NCBI GenBank assembly: GCA_963701675.1
Contig: OY969623.1
Location: 1,674,001 to 1,738,000, forward strand
Length of the DNA: 64,000 nucleotides
Reading direction: 5' to 3'
Source: G963701675 sp963701675
Lineage (GTDB): Bacteria; Planctomycetota; Planctomycetia; Gemmatales; Gemmataceae
The notes beneath the pieces are model-generated. The model saw only the letters and a list, made by a program, of their open reading frames with translations. It did not search any database and was not told the origin of the DNA. The translations under genes and the position numbers were made by a program. Below, piece after piece: positions 1-9,453 of this stretch (positions are counted from its first letter, which is position 1; every line of letters begins with the position of its first letter).

Positions 1-213
1 GTGCGTGCCGCCGCGCTTGATCTCCTCGTACCGATTGTTCACTTCGTCGTCGTAACCGACGAACTGGTCGCCATCCGATCCGGACGCCGCGGCCTTTTGC
101 GCTTCGCGGATGTCCTGGAGTTCATCCTCGCCGTTGACGGGCTGTTCCGGTTTACTTCGGGCGCGGGGCCGCCCGCTGCTGGGAGCGTCGCGGCGACTCT
201 TCGCTTCGGCCAT
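1..213 (-). CDS. rho: Transcription termination factor Rho, N-terminal part (runs off left edge)
   Basis: Seventy-one codons from an ATG at 213, preceded by GGAG about 9 nt upstream, running off the window edge. The translation is an alanine-, arginine- and proline-rich low-complexity stretch (starting MAEAKSRRDAPS) followed by YEEIKRGGTH at the edge. A charged N-terminal extension ending in this kind of motif just before the Rho N-terminal helical domain is what I recall for planctomycete Rho. Position after polA and coaE on the same strand also fits. The hexameric RNA helicase domain itself lies outside the window, so the call rests on a short stretch plus gene order. Confidence 0.6.
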   Translation of the reverse strand, partial: MAEAKSRRDAPSSGRPRARSKPEQPVNGEDELQDIREAQKAAASGSDGDQFVGYDDEVNNRYEEIKRGGTH

Positions 214-440
214 GGTCACATTACTCCTTCAAGAGGCTGGCGATGTCAACGGCCCGGCCATCCGGACGAATGCGGATGGCAGAAAACAGGTTCGATGTGT
301 CGGTGAAAACGTCTTCACAGGACTAAACCACGCGACATGCACCAGCGGCAGGCATGCGAAATTAAGGTATGGGCACCGATCAAGACTATGGAGTTGTATA
401 AGTTCGGATATGCCGATCATCGCAGTAGCTCGTGAGATTG

Positions 441-1127
441 TCAATGCGTACTTTTCCGCGGCGGCGTCTCGCCGCCCTTCTTCATAACTTCATGACCACT
501 CGACGCGACTAATTGCCGAACGAATGATTCTACGTGTTTCGTCAACTCGTCCCGACAGGCTGCGTTCGGAATGATAACGTCGGCCCGCTTTCGCTTTTCG
601 TCGAGCGGCATTTGTGCCTTTTCCCTGGCCGCCAAGTCGGCTTCCGTCCACCGGCGCTTCTGCTGCAATCGTTCGAGTCGGATTTGTCGTGGTGCATCGA
701 CAAAGACCACGTGTGTGCACATTTCGTTCCAACCCGCCTCCAAAAGCACCGCGGCATCTAAGGCGGTGAATGCGATGTTGACGTCCTTTTCCACACGCGC
801 GATCTCGGTACGAAACCCACGCTCGATAAAAGGGTGTGTGAGCGCCTCCAACGCTTTTTTTTGTTCGGCATCGGCGAACACGATCCGACCCAGTTGCCTG
901 CGGTCGATCTCGCCGTCTGCCGCTACCACCGCCCTGCCCCATTTCTCGATGACCTTGGCTCGGATGTCCGGCTGACGTAAGGCCTTGTGGCCAAGGGCAT
1001 CTCCCGAGACCACATGACCGCCAAGCCGACCGAGTTCCTCCGCGACCAAAGTTTTCCCGCTACCAATGCCGCCGATAACTCCCACCACCGGCTTCAAATG
1101 ATCCGACTTCCGCAACGCCTTACGCAT
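441..1127 (-). CDS. coaE: Dephospho-CoA kinase
   Basis: This protein of 228 aa should phosphorylate the 3'-hydroxyl of dephospho-CoA, the last step of coenzyme A synthesis, in the cytoplasm. The P-loop GGIGSGKT sits at residues 19-26. The family features DALGHKAL (substrate side), LTHPFI, a VFVDAP strand and the LID-type segment RLQQKRRWTEADLAAREKAQ follow in the right order. Length is slightly above the usual ~200 aa because of a basic C-terminal tail. It starts 6 nt after the polA stop and is probably co-transcribed with it. The following 227 nt up to rho contain no gene I can support. Confidence 0.93.
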   Translation of the reverse strand: MRKALRKSDHLKPVVGVIGGIGSGKTLVAEELGRLGGHVVSGDALGHKALRQPDIRAKVIEKWGRAVVAADGEIDRRQLGRIVFADAEQKKALEALTHPFIERGFRTEIARVEKDVNIAFTALDAAVLLEAGWNEMCTHVVFVDAPRQIRLERLQQKRRWTEADLAAREKAQMPLDEKRKRADVIIPNAACRDELTKHVESFVRQLVASSGHEVMKKGGETPPRKSTH

Positions 1128-1133
1128 CTACGA

Positions 1134-3974
1134 TTACAACTCCACGACGTCGAGCCAGTTCGAGCCCGCCGCCAAATCCACCTTGAGGGGTACATTAAAC
1201 GGCAAGGCCGTGGTCATCTCGTGGGCGACAAGCTTGGCGATGTCCTGTAGTTCTTCCGGAGGCGCCTCAAACACCAATTCGTCGTGAATCTGAAGCAACA
1301 TCCGCGCTTTTCTTCGCTCGGCATGCAGCCGACGGTGAATGTTGAGCATCGCCATCTTGATCAAATCGGCCGCAGATCCTTGGATTTCCATGTTGATGGC
1401 TTCGCGCTCGGGCTGGTTCCGCTGCTGGTAGCTCGAATCGGCTCGGATACCGGTAATTTCACGACGCCGACCGAGTGTGGTGCTCACGTAGCGGTTCTCG
1501 CGGCACTTCTCGAGTAGTTCCGTGTGATAACGTGCCACCTTGGGATAGCGGGCGAAGAACGCGTCAATAAACTTCGCGGCCTCATCGAGAGAAATCCCCA
1601 ACCGCGGCGCCAAGCCGTGTCTGCTGATTCCGTAGATCACGCCGAAATTGATCGTCTTGGCGGCGCGGCGCATGTCCGCGGTCACGGCGTCTTCGGTAAC
1701 GCCAAACACCTGCGCCGCCACGGCAGCGTGAATATCCAGGTCCGCACTGAAGGCATTCTGCAACGCCTCCTCTCCGCTGAAATGAGCGAGAAGGCGGAGT
1801 TCGACTTGCGAATAGTCGGCCGTCAACAGCTGCCAACCTTCTTGCGGGATAAACGCCTGCCGAACTTGCCTGCCTTGCTCGCGCCGGACCGGGATGTTCT
1901 GCAGATTCGGGTCAGAACTCGACAAGCGACCGGTGGCGGCGACGGTCTGGTTGAACGAGGCGTGCACGCGCCCGGTCCGTGGATTGACCAGCGCCGGCAA
2001 CGCATCGACGTAGGTGCCCTTCAATTTGGCGATCTGGCGGTGTTCGAGGATTCGCAACGGAAGCGCGTGGCCCTGCCCCGCCAAGCGTTCCAACGTGTCT
2101 TGATCGGTGCTCGCTTCGCCGGTGACTCCTGTCCGCCGCTGCGAGGGCAACTTCAATTCATCGAAGAGCACCTGGCGGAGTTGCCGTGGAGAAGCGATGT
2201 TGAACGACCTACCGGCGAGCTCATGGATTTCTTGCTCGATATTTTGGAGTTGCGTATCCATTTCGGCGCTAAGCCGGGTGAGCAACGGCACGTCGAGCCG
2301 GACGCCGTTGAACTCCATTTCGCCAAGCACCTCAATGAGGGGAATTTCCAAATCGTTGTAGAGAGTAACCAAACCAGACTCGGCGAGTTGCGGTTCCAAA
2401 TGCTCGCAAAGCCGAAACGCGACGTCGGCATCCTCGCCGGAATACTCAGCCACCCGACCAGCGGGCACCTGGTCCATCCTCAGCTGCGCCTTTCCCTTCT
2501 TGCCGATCAAATCGGTAATCGGCATGCACGTGTGATCGAGATGGCGATTGGAAAGTTCGTCCAGATTGTGGGAGCGCTCGCCAGCGTGGAGAAGATAGTC
2601 TGCGACCATCGAGTCGCCGGCAATGCCTCGCAGTTCCACGCCGTGCTGTCTCAGCACGATCAGATCGTACTTGATGTTTTGGTTGATCTTTTGAACGGCG
2701 GCGTCTTCGAGTATCGGCCGCAACTGGTCGATGGTCTTGTCGAGGTCCAACCGAGGTTCGTTCTGCGGCGCGCGGACCGGAAGGTACCATGCCTCGCCGG
2801 GCGCCCAGCACATGGCGAAGCCAACGATATCCGCTCGCCGCGGTTCCAGGTTGGTCGTCTCAAGGTCCAGCGCAATCCGTTTCTGCTTTCGAAGCCTCTT
2901 CAAAAACCCCTGAAACTTATCGGAGTTGTCGACGAGATGATACTTCGCATCCCACGCCGCCGCCCCCATCGCACGTCCCGACGTCACCTCATTCAAATCA
3001 AACAATTCCCCTTGGCGTTCACCCCCCGACCTCTGACCTCTATTCTCGGCCTCCTGACCCCCGACTCCTGACTCCTGATCCCTGATCCCTGACTCCTGGC
3101 TCCTTCCCTTGCTCCTGACCTCGTCCGCGAATCGCCGAAGACCCCATTCTTGGAACAACGCCACCAAGCGACCGTAGTCCGGTTCCTGCAACTTCCAGCC
3201 GTCCCAATCGAGTTGCATGGGCACGGCGGTGTCGAGGCGCACGAGCTTCTTGCCGACGGCCAGCATGGTCGAGTTGGCGCGAATTCCTTCACGGGTTTTC
3301 GCAGCCGAAACGCGATCGACATTGGCCAGGAGATTGTCAAGCGTTTCGAACTCTTGTAGGAGCTTGGCCGCTGTCTTCACACCCACACCGGGTACGCCAG
3401 GGACGTTGTCGACCGTGTCGCCGACGAGGGCTTGAAGGTCGATGACCTGCTCCGGCCGGACGCCCCAGTCTTTCCAAAGTGCGTCACGGTCCATGGCTTC
3501 GCGCTTGCGGAGGCTGTAAAGTTTCACGTGATCGCCGATGAGCTGGCGAAAATCCTTGTCGCTGGAACTGATGAGTACGTCCATCCCCTGTTGGGCGGCG
3601 GCCGTTGCGACCGTGGCGATGATGTCGTCGGCTTCAAACCCGCGCTGGCCGAGCACGGGAACCCGCATCGCGTTCAGCATTTGCTCGATAAGAGGAATTT
3701 GTATCCTCAGATCGTCCGGCATCGGTTTCCGGTGAGCCTTGTACTCGGCATGAATCTCGTCGCGGAACGTCTTCCCGTCGCGGTCGAATACCGCGATGAG
3801 GTAGTTCGGCTTCAAATCGTTACGCAAATAGAGAATATCCCGCGTGAAGCCGAAGAGCGCATTGGTCGGCATTCCCGCGGGGCTGGACATGGCGGCGATG
3901 GCATGGAACACCTGAAATATCAGGGAATGTGCGTCAACGAGAATCATGGAGCCAGAAGACGCAGCTGGTGCCAT
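1134..3974 (-). CDS. polA: DNA polymerase I with proofreading domain
   Basis: 946 aa from ATG 3974 (an in-frame GTG at 4013 would add 13 residues; neither has a strong ribosome site). Domains in order: 5'-3' exonuclease/FEN (about 10-290, with FEADDIIAT and LVGDTVDNVPGVPGVGVKTA), 3'-5' exonuclease (about 370-540, with ALDLETT, NIKYDL and YSGEDAD, so the acidic catalytic residues are present), and family A polymerase (motif A DYSQVELRLLAHFSGE, motif B RRAAKTINFGVIYG, motif C HDELVFEAP). All three activities look intact. The linker between the two exonucleases contains a 7-residue-periodic insert (SQESGIRDQESGVGGQE) encoded by a heptanucleotide tandem repeat. Role: Okazaki fragment processing and repair synthesis. 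Confidence 0.95.
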   Translation of the reverse strand: MAPAASSGSMILVDAHSLIFQVFHAIAAMSSPAGMPTNALFGFTRDILYLRNDLKPNYLIAVFDRDGKTFRDEIHAEYKAHRKPMPDDLRIQIPLIEQMLNAMRVPVLGQRGFEADDIIATVATAAAQQGMDVLISSSDKDFRQLIGDHVKLYSLRKREAMDRDALWKDWGVRPEQVIDLQALVGDTVDNVPGVPGVGVKTAAKLLQEFETLDNLLANVDRVSAAKTREGIRANSTMLAVGKKLVRLDTAVPMQLDWDGWKLQEPDYGRLVALFQEWGLRRFADEVRSKGRSQESGIRDQESGVGGQEAENRGQRSGGERQGELFDLNEVTSGRAMGAAAWDAKYHLVDNSDKFQGFLKRLRKQKRIALDLETTNLEPRRADIVGFAMCWAPGEAWYLPVRAPQNEPRLDLDKTIDQLRPILEDAAVQKINQNIKYDLIVLRQHGVELRGIAGDSMVADYLLHAGERSHNLDELSNRHLDHTCMPITDLIGKKGKAQLRMDQVPAGRVAEYSGEDADVAFRLCEHLEPQLAESGLVTLYNDLEIPLIEVLGEMEFNGVRLDVPLLTRLSAEMDTQLQNIEQEIHELAGRSFNIASPRQLRQVLFDELKLPSQRRTGVTGEASTDQDTLERLAGQGHALPLRILEHRQIAKLKGTYVDALPALVNPRTGRVHASFNQTVAATGRLSSSDPNLQNIPVRREQGRQVRQAFIPQEGWQLLTADYSQVELRLLAHFSGEEALQNAFSADLDIHAAVAAQVFGVTEDAVTADMRRAAKTINFGVIYGISRHGLAPRLGISLDEAAKFIDAFFARYPKVARYHTELLEKCRENRYVSTTLGRRREITGIRADSSYQQRNQPEREAINMEIQGSAADLIKMAMLNIHRRLHAERRKARMLLQIHDELVFEAPPEELQDIAKLVAHEMTTALPFNVPLKVDLAAGSNWLDVVEL
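3052..3112. repeat. Degenerate heptanucleotide tandem repeat inside polA (unit CCTGACT)
   Basis: Seven-base units close to CCTGACT (CCCGACT, CCTGACT, CCTGATC, CCTGGCT) run head to tail; a more decayed stretch extends left to about 3027. On the polA strand it reads as SQESGIR-type heptads in the inter-exonuclease linker. The frame stays open throughout, so the polymerase is not disrupted. Confidence 0.85.
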
Positions 3975-4247
3975 CTTTGAACCCGAGTGAAATGCAAACA
4001 AGCGGGCGGCCACGGTCCCAGTCCCTACCGCTAACCCACATCGAAACGCTCGTCAAGCCCCGGTCATTCACCGGTGGCTTGGAACCCTACGGCGATTCCT
4101 ATTCCCGATTCGCAATCCGAACCGCATTCGTGTGAGCTAAGCGGAACAGGAAATGGTCAGAAACTGGGGGAACGATGGAGTATTCTTCTTGAAGTCTAGA
4201 AGCGCTGGAGGAGGCTGTCAAGAGCGCTGGCGCTCGGCCGGTCAGCC

Positions 4248-4649
4248 CTACGCGAGCAGGGCAATGAAGCCAGCCTGCTGAAAATGATGATCACCGGTGA
4301 GCGCTTCTGCGATGCCCTCGCGCTGCATCACGAAAAATGAAATGCAATCGGTAAGCGACCATTCCTTGTCAGGTCGGCGTCGATAAAGATCGTAGCCGCT
4401 TTGTAGCGTGGCACGGTCGGCTGCGAGAATCTTAATATCGGGCATTCGTGAAAGCTGGTCGTAAAATGCTATGAAACGTTCTCGATTGGGCGGACGTGAC
4501 GTCGCATCGGCCACCTCGACAATTACCCAGTCGGTAGTTAGAAGGCGCCCAGAGAAACTTGCGGTGAACTCAGTAGCTCGCTGGTGTGCCTCATCGGCCG
4601 CATTCAGTTGCGCGATAAAGTAGAAGCTATCCGCGAACACCGTCCTCAT
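4248..4649 (-). CDS. PIN-domain ribonuclease toxin (VapC-like)
   Basis: 133 aa PIN-fold protein. The acidic residues expected for the metal site are present: Asp7 (FADSFYF), Glu45 (VIVEVADAT), Asp100 (SLTDCISF) and Asp119 (LTGDHHF). SLTDC followed by an LTGDHHFxxAGF ending is characteristic of VapC-type nucleases. These cleave RNA and are held inactive by a cognate antitoxin. The ATG overlaps the stop of the upstream gene (ATGA), the usual antitoxin-toxin coupling. About 260 nt without a gene separate it from polA upstream. Confidence 0.85.
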   Translation of the reverse strand: MRTVFADSFYFIAQLNAADEAHQRATEFTASFSGRLLTTDWVIVEVADATSRPPNRERFIAFYDQLSRMPDIKILAADRATLQSGYDLYRRRPDKEWSLTDCISFFVMQREGIAEALTGDHHFQQAGFIALLA

Positions 4650-4885
4650 CTCTTCGGTGTCCCGTGAAGATAATGGTCATGATTTCGCGCAAGATCTACC
4701 GGAAGGTCTGTCATGCACCCCGCAAAACGCGTCAGGAGTTCTTTTGCAGTTTGGGACTCGTTAGGCGCATGCGACTCCGTCTTCTCGACCTGTACGATTT
4801 CCACGCGCACGGGCGTGCCGTTCGGCAGCGACACGGGCTCGTCGAATACGACAACGCCATTCTCAACGTGGCCTTCTAGTGACAT
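4646..4885 (-). CDS. Antitoxin partner of the PIN toxin
   Basis: 79 aa from ATG 4885, which has AGGAG about 7 nt upstream; a longer open frame to 4984 lacks such a site. The N-terminus reads MSLEGHVENGVVVFDEPV-SLPNGTPVRVEIV, the short beta-rich pattern of small antitoxins in which the polypeptide starts with xGxVxNGxVxxDxPxxLPxGT. The C-terminal half is polar and would wrap the toxin. It overlaps the toxin start by 4 nt. Specific family name not assigned. Confidence 0.75.
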   Translation of the reverse strand: MSLEGHVENGVVVFDEPVSLPNGTPVRVEIVQVEKTESHAPNESQTAKELLTRFAGCMTDLPVDLARNHDHYLHGTPKR

Positions 4886-5001
4886 CGCGGCTCCTCTCAG
4901 GGTGGGGTCTTGCATATTGTACAGTGGCCGGACCGATAGTTCATTATGAACTGCCCCGTCATGCACATGATAATCCAATGGCATGATGTGGGGACCGTCA
5001 T

Positions 5002-6471
5002 CTATAACACCTCACATAAGAGCAGATTTACCAAGCGTGCATCTTCGGCAAACAAATGATGGGTGAATTCCAAGTGTGTGGACGCTTCCATTCTGTTGGT
5101 TCGAAACCATCTCGATGTCTCGTGTTCGCGTCGGTCTTCAGGTATGAGAGCTTCGCTCCTGGGATTCGGCGGGCCTGGTGGTAGACTCACCACGGCGCCG
5201 GAATTCGTGTTGAAATGCATTACTCGTAGCGGCGGCATCGGCGCCGGTAGCGGTGTGCCCACGTTGACCAACACCGTCTTCGTTACGGCGTTGCCGCTGT
5301 TGTCCGTTACCGTCACGTGCGCTTTGTAGTTTCCAGGCGCCAGGTAACTCTTCACCGGGTGCGGCCCGATGGCGAACGTGCCGTCGTCGAACGTCCATAC
5401 GGTGCTGGCTATGCCACCGTCCAGATCGCGGGCGAAGGCGTGGAAGTTGACCGTGAGCGGTGCCGTTCCACTGTTTGGGGCCGCCGAGGCGCGGACGTGC
5501 GGCGGCTGGCCAACCACTTCGCTCTTGAGAAACCACGGCGTCGCCGTCGGGTCGGATTTGAAAAACGCCAGGAGCTGATCGGCGACCTTCTTCACGCCGC
5601 TTGGAGATGGGTGCGTGAGATCGGCTTGTAAATCAGCGATTTCCCAAATGAAACCGTCGGAACGCGGGTTGGCGCCGTCGGCCCACAAATACGACGCCCA
5701 CGACAAATACGGGGCAACCACGGGGCCGTTTGCGGGATTGAAATTCAGATTCGGATCGCCGTTGAGTTGGTCCTCGATCATCCACTTAGTCGAGAATCCG
5801 GATTCAAATGCGAACGGTTCCGGGTTGAGGGCGTTGGGATTCGTCTGATACGACATCGTCCGGCTGGAATAGTAAGCGATTTGAATGTTCGGGTAGTTGG
5901 TTTTCAAGTTGCGGGCAATGGCGGCGAGTTCGCCTTCAAGGTGTTGGGCGTGGGCCGGGAACTGACCATATTGATTGGGTTGTGCATCGGCTTGCTTCAC
6001 CCAAGCCACCTGTACCTGTTGAGGCGTGACCCCTGCAGCCGCAAGTCGTTGATCGACGACCGTCCATGTTGTGGCATTCGGATCGATCCAAGCGCTCGCC
6101 GGCTTTCCGCCTTGTGCACCATCGACAATCACCAGCTTGGGATTCTTACTCGGATCGGCGTCGGCACGTGGCTTGAATGAGTTCGAGGATCCTCCGAATT
6201 CTTGCGTTGTGTTCGACATGCCGACCGAAATCATGACGATCTTGCCGCTGGCGTTCGGGTTACCGGTAGGATCTAGAGGCTTGATGGCGTTCTGCGCGAG
6301 ATTGACGCCGTAAGCTTCGTGGCCAGGCGGGCGCGTGTTTTCACCATTTGGATACAACCCTCCGACAACTCCCTTGTAGAGACCCGGCCCCAAATCGGGC
6401 AGCGGCGCGGTTGCGAGCAGCTCGCGCGATTCCAACAGTTCCAGCACGAGTCGGATGCCCTGGATGCGCAT
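5002..6471 (-). CDS. LEPR-XLL secreted protein with SGNH-hydrolase-like region and PKD domain
   Basis: 489 aa. It begins with the planctomycete leader motif (LVLELLESRELLATA) after a GGGAGG ribosome site. Residues about 75-310 contain IVMISVGMSN, VIVDGAQGGKPASAW and a histidine near the end of the region (LTHPSPSGVKKVADQLL). The late D/H-x-H-P-S placement resembles SGNH/GDSL esterases, but the classic GDS motif is not clear, so this is tentative. Residues about 325-405 form a PKD domain (PNSGTAPLTVNFHA, TVWTFDDG, VTVTDNSGN). The last ~80 residues are less orderly and could be frame-degenerate. Predicted to be extracellular or cell-surface. Confidence 0.7.
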   Translation of the reverse strand: MRIQGIRLVLELLESRELLATAPLPDLGPGLYKGVVGGLYPNGENTRPPGHEAYGVNLAQNAIKPLDPTGNPNASGKIVMISVGMSNTTQEFGGSSNSFKPRADADPSKNPKLVIVDGAQGGKPASAWIDPNATTWTVVDQRLAAAGVTPQQVQVAWVKQADAQPNQYGQFPAHAQHLEGELAAIARNLKTNYPNIQIAYYSSRTMSYQTNPNALNPEPFAFESGFSTKWMIEDQLNGDPNLNFNPANGPVVAPYLSWASYLWADGANPRSDGFIWEIADLQADLTHPSPSGVKKVADQLLAFFKSDPTATPWFLKSEVVGQPPHVRASAAPNSGTAPLTVNFHAFARDLDGGIASTVWTFDDGTFAIGPHPVKSYLAPGNYKAHVTVTDNSGNAVTKTVLVNVGTPLPAPMPPLRVMHFNTNSGAVVSLPPGPPNPRSEALIPEDRREHETSRWFRTNRMEASTHLEFTHHLFAEDARLVNLLLCEVL

Positions 6472-6610
6472 TTCATCACCCTCCCAGCTAGGATTGCGGC
6501 GACGCTATATGAAACCCGCCTCGTTCGCAAGGGTTTCGGTCGTCACAGTCTTCATGAACTTCCACGCAGACCGAGCGGCGCTCACTCCGATCGGGAGAAA
6601 AAGACGCAGT

Positions 6611-6954
6611 TTACAACTCCAGGCCGTATCGGACCGCATTCTCCGCCTGATTCAGGTATGGTGCGAGTAGTCTGCCTACTGCTTTTGGAGGGAAGCGACC
6701 CGGATCGAGCGACCGAACTTGGAAGCACAAGAACACCGTTTCCATGGGCAAGCCGCTCGCGGTGGCCGGGACGCGGATATTGGTCGGGTAGTCTTTCTTA
6801 ATGTTGTCGCCTTTGGTGCCAATCACAACGGTGACAACGAGAGGCAGCGCATTGATCGCGTCGGCGGAGAGAATCAGAACGGGCTGCCCGCTTGTTCGCG
6901 ACCCTTCGTGGGATCAAGGCTCACGAAATAAATCTCGCCTCGCTTGACCGCCAT
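6611..6954 (-). pseudogene. MazF/PemK-type endoribonuclease, frameshifted
   Basis: From ATG 6954 the frame reads MAVKRGEIYFVSLDPTKG-REQAGSPF and then stops. A different frame continues at once with VLILSADAINALPLVVTVVIG, TNIRVPATASGLPMETVFLCFQ and RSLDP. Together these make a full-length (~115 aa) MazF-fold toxin, an mRNA interferase. The break is at about 6881-6884, where normal MazF proteins have GxRPVLVLS, so the net loss is one base modulo three. As written the product would be dead. The ATG overlaps the upstream antitoxin stop (TAATG). Either genuine inactivation or a base missing in the assembly. Confidence 0.85.
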
Positions 6955-7178
6955 TACAGATCCTCAAGGCCGTCTTCTTCCGTCTTTGCGAACTCTTGCT
7001 CTATCTTCTGCAGTTCACGCTGGATATCAGGATCTGCGGCCATCTCGGCTAGAGCCAACGCAAACGGTTGCTTGGCATTGGACGAATGGTGAAGTTCAGT
7101 GCCCAAACTATTGAACAGCGTCTGTTTCTCTTCCAACGACAACTTGCTGATCATCTCTTCAATATCGTGTCGAATCAT
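6954..7178 (-). CDS. Antitoxin-like small protein upstream of mazF
   Basis: 74 aa from ATG 7178, chosen because AAAGGTGG lies just upstream; the frame is open to 7259. The sequence starts MIRHDIEEMISKLSLEEKQTL, is highly charged and predicted all-helical, and ends in an acidic tail (TEEDGLEDL). The last base of its TAA is the first base of the MazF ATG, which argues for translational coupling and for an antitoxin role. No DNA-binding motif is obvious. Confidence 0.6.
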   Translation of the reverse strand: MIRHDIEEMISKLSLEEKQTLFNSLGTELHHSSNAKQPFALALAEMAADPDIQRELQKIEQEFAKTEEDGLEDL

Positions 7179-7314
7179 GTCGCCCACCTTTTCTCGTTCC
7201 GACAAATCGTTGCGGGACAATACCCTTGGATTGTAACGGGCATTTTTGAAGTGGTCCACACGCTTGCGACGGTCGGGCGTCCAGTGGGGCTGAGTCGGCC
7301 AGGAACTCTTCTCG

Positions 7315-9351
7315 TCACGCCGCGTCGGCGCTTCGGGAGAGATTAGTTGATGCCGGTCGGACCGGCGCGCCAGGAGGGACTACCACGTGGACGAGCTGGG
7401 TTGGTGATGCGAACTCGATGCCGAGTGATTCGGCTAGCCGCAAGATTTCCAAAATCATCTCTTCGCGAACGTCGGGTTCACTCATGCGATCGGCCGTCGC
7501 CACGAAGACGTCGATCTTCACTTCCACCGCGGAGGCCGCCAAATCTGAAATCGCGACGATGGACTTCTTTTTATCGATGTTGACGCGCTGGCTGATCAGC
7601 TCGCGCAACCGATCGCGGAAGGTGATCAGCCGTTCGAGCGGCGTGGCGTACACGACGTTCAACGTGGATTTGAAGCGCCAGTGCCGTCTCTTGCCGTAGT
7701 TGGTGATATGCATCGTAGTGAGATCGGAGTTGGGGACGGTGAGCATGGCATCATCGCCGGTACGGATCCGTGTGCTCCGCAACCCGACGACTTCGACGAC
7801 GCCCTCGCCGTGCTGGCCGATCTTGACGCGCTCACCTACGACGAACGGCCGATCCGCGATGAGAGTGAAGGAGCCAAACAGGTTTTTCAACGAGTCCTGG
7901 GCGCCGAGGGCGAACGCCAGCCCGCCGATACCCAACCCTGTCAGCACCGGAGTGACTTGCCAATCGAACAAGTTCAAGAGGTGAAACAGAGTTCCCAGAA
8001 AGATCAGAATCTTGAGGAACAGGCAGCAGACCGGCATGAACATTTGCGAGGCGGCCACATGCCGTTCGCTGGCGCTGTGCGCTTCGACGACGTCGCGGAC
8101 AACGTCGATCAGGCGGCTGGCTACCCACGCCACTCCGATCCACGTAACTGGGTTGAGCACGGTCAAAGCCGCGTTAAGCCATGCTCTGTCCAACGCCAAG
8201 AGAAGCACAACGCCGCGAACATAAAGGATGCACAAGAGCACATTGAGCGGGCGGATTCGTTTGCGGAGTGTCTTTGCCGACAGATCGGCTGATCGCAGTC
8301 GAGGCACTAGCCGCACCAACCCAGCCGTCAGTTTACGTACGATGAGAAACCCCGGGACAATCGAAAGGACGAGGGCCGCCACACCCATTAGCATGCGTAC
8401 GTCGACGTGGATGTGCTGAGTTTTGAGTACCGTCGTTCGCGTCCATGACGGCATCCGTTCGCGAATCCAGAGTTCCGGCTCCTGCCAGAAAGTGATCTCC
8501 GGATCGACCATGACCAACTCACGGATGGCCGCCACATGGGGCTTGCCCTCGTTCTCCGCGTATAGCCGGTCGATAGATCGCAGCGTCGCGGCAGTGAATA
8601 CCCATTCACCCTTGCGATCGCCGTGGTGGAGGTGCGCCAGGTCGATAATGCCGCTTGGGTTTGATAGCCAAATATGGGGCGGTGCCTGATTGACGTCAGG
8701 AATCTGTTGAAAAATGACGAGCCGTGTGCGGTCGATTACTTGCTTCAGCCGCCGCGCCATCTGGGCGCCGACATCTGCGCGAGCAGCCGGCGAGACCTCT
8801 TGGAGATCGAGACACTGAACCGCGGTTGACGTGTCCCCTTTTCGGAGTGCCTTCAGGAACGTGCGAAAGGTCGCGCGTGGCGACGCAAACTGCGGACGCA
8901 CGTCGCCATCCGCCGTCCTCGGTTTGCCCGATTTCTGCATCTCGGCCCAGATTTTCGACACCTGGGAAACCGTGGCGGCATCAAAGCGAAACTCGCCATC
9001 CGGCATCCGCTTGAGCGCCAACCGATGGCCTTGCGCATCAGGAAGAACGAACTCTTCGAGGTTTGGATCGTCCGGTATTTGATAGCTCTTCACTTCCAAC
9101 GCAGTCAGCACGTAATCCAGCTTGTCGGCGATCATGCCGCCAAACTGACCGCCGCTCCGGGACTCGCTGAGGTCGAGACAGCCGATGGCGTCCGAGACGA
9201 ACCGTGGATCCTCTCGGGCAAGGTCGGCGGCCACAAAGAGCGTCCGCACCGTTGCCCGCGGCGTGCGATACTTGGCATTCGGCGTTTCACCGACAGCCAC
9301 CGCGCACAGACTCAACCACGTGATGAACAAGGCGTACCAGCGCTTTGCCAT
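7315..9351 (-). CDS. MscS-family mechanosensitive ion channel with large periplasmic N-terminal domain
   Basis: 678 aa. Signal peptide at 1-21 (KRWYALFITWLSLCAVAVG). Residues about 30-290 contain two related segments (PRATVRTLFVAA and SPRATFRTFLKAL) likely outside the inner membrane. Four hydrophobic segments follow between about 320 and 480, the last being the pore-lining helix (LTGLGIGGLAFALGAQDSLKN), then the MscS beta-domain (RPFVVGERVKIG, GVVEVVGLRSTRIRT, TVPNSDL) and C-terminal alpha/beta domain. It should release solutes on hypo-osmotic shock. Size is typical of the larger MscK/YbdG-like members. Confidence 0.92.
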   Translation of the reverse strand: MAKRWYALFITWLSLCAVAVGETPNAKYRTPRATVRTLFVAADLAREDPRFVSDAIGCLDLSESRSGGQFGGMIADKLDYVLTALEVKSYQIPDDPNLEEFVLPDAQGHRLALKRMPDGEFRFDAATVSQVSKIWAEMQKSGKPRTADGDVRPQFASPRATFRTFLKALRKGDTSTAVQCLDLQEVSPAARADVGAQMARRLKQVIDRTRLVIFQQIPDVNQAPPHIWLSNPSGIIDLAHLHHGDRKGEWVFTAATLRSIDRLYAENEGKPHVAAIRELVMVDPEITFWQEPELWIRERMPSWTRTTVLKTQHIHVDVRMLMGVAALVLSIVPGFLIVRKLTAGLVRLVPRLRSADLSAKTLRKRIRPLNVLLCILYVRGVVLLLALDRAWLNAALTVLNPVTWIGVAWVASRLIDVVRDVVEAHSASERHVAASQMFMPVCCLFLKILIFLGTLFHLLNLFDWQVTPVLTGLGIGGLAFALGAQDSLKNLFGSFTLIADRPFVVGERVKIGQHGEGVVEVVGLRSTRIRTGDDAMLTVPNSDLTTMHITNYGKRRHWRFKSTLNVVYATPLERLITFRDRLRELISQRVNIDKKKSIVAISDLAASAVEVKIDVFVATADRMSEPDVREEMILEILRLAESLGIEFASPTQLVHVVVPPGAPVRPASTNLSRSADAA

Positions 9352-9453
9352 TACCGCGACTCTCGAGACTTGGTGAGGATTCGCAACATACGGCCGGAGA
9401 GTTTGGCCTGTTGCGGAGATTTTTGCAATGGCGAGTCACCCGAATGCCGCCGG

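Noticed and set aside
1..306. Plus-strand ORF at the left edge
   Set aside because: It is the reverse of the rho start, which has a ribosome site and typical composition.
1524..3071. 515-codon plus-strand ORF
   Set aside because: Lies entirely antisense to polA, whose domains are unmistakable; the plus-strand product has no motifs.
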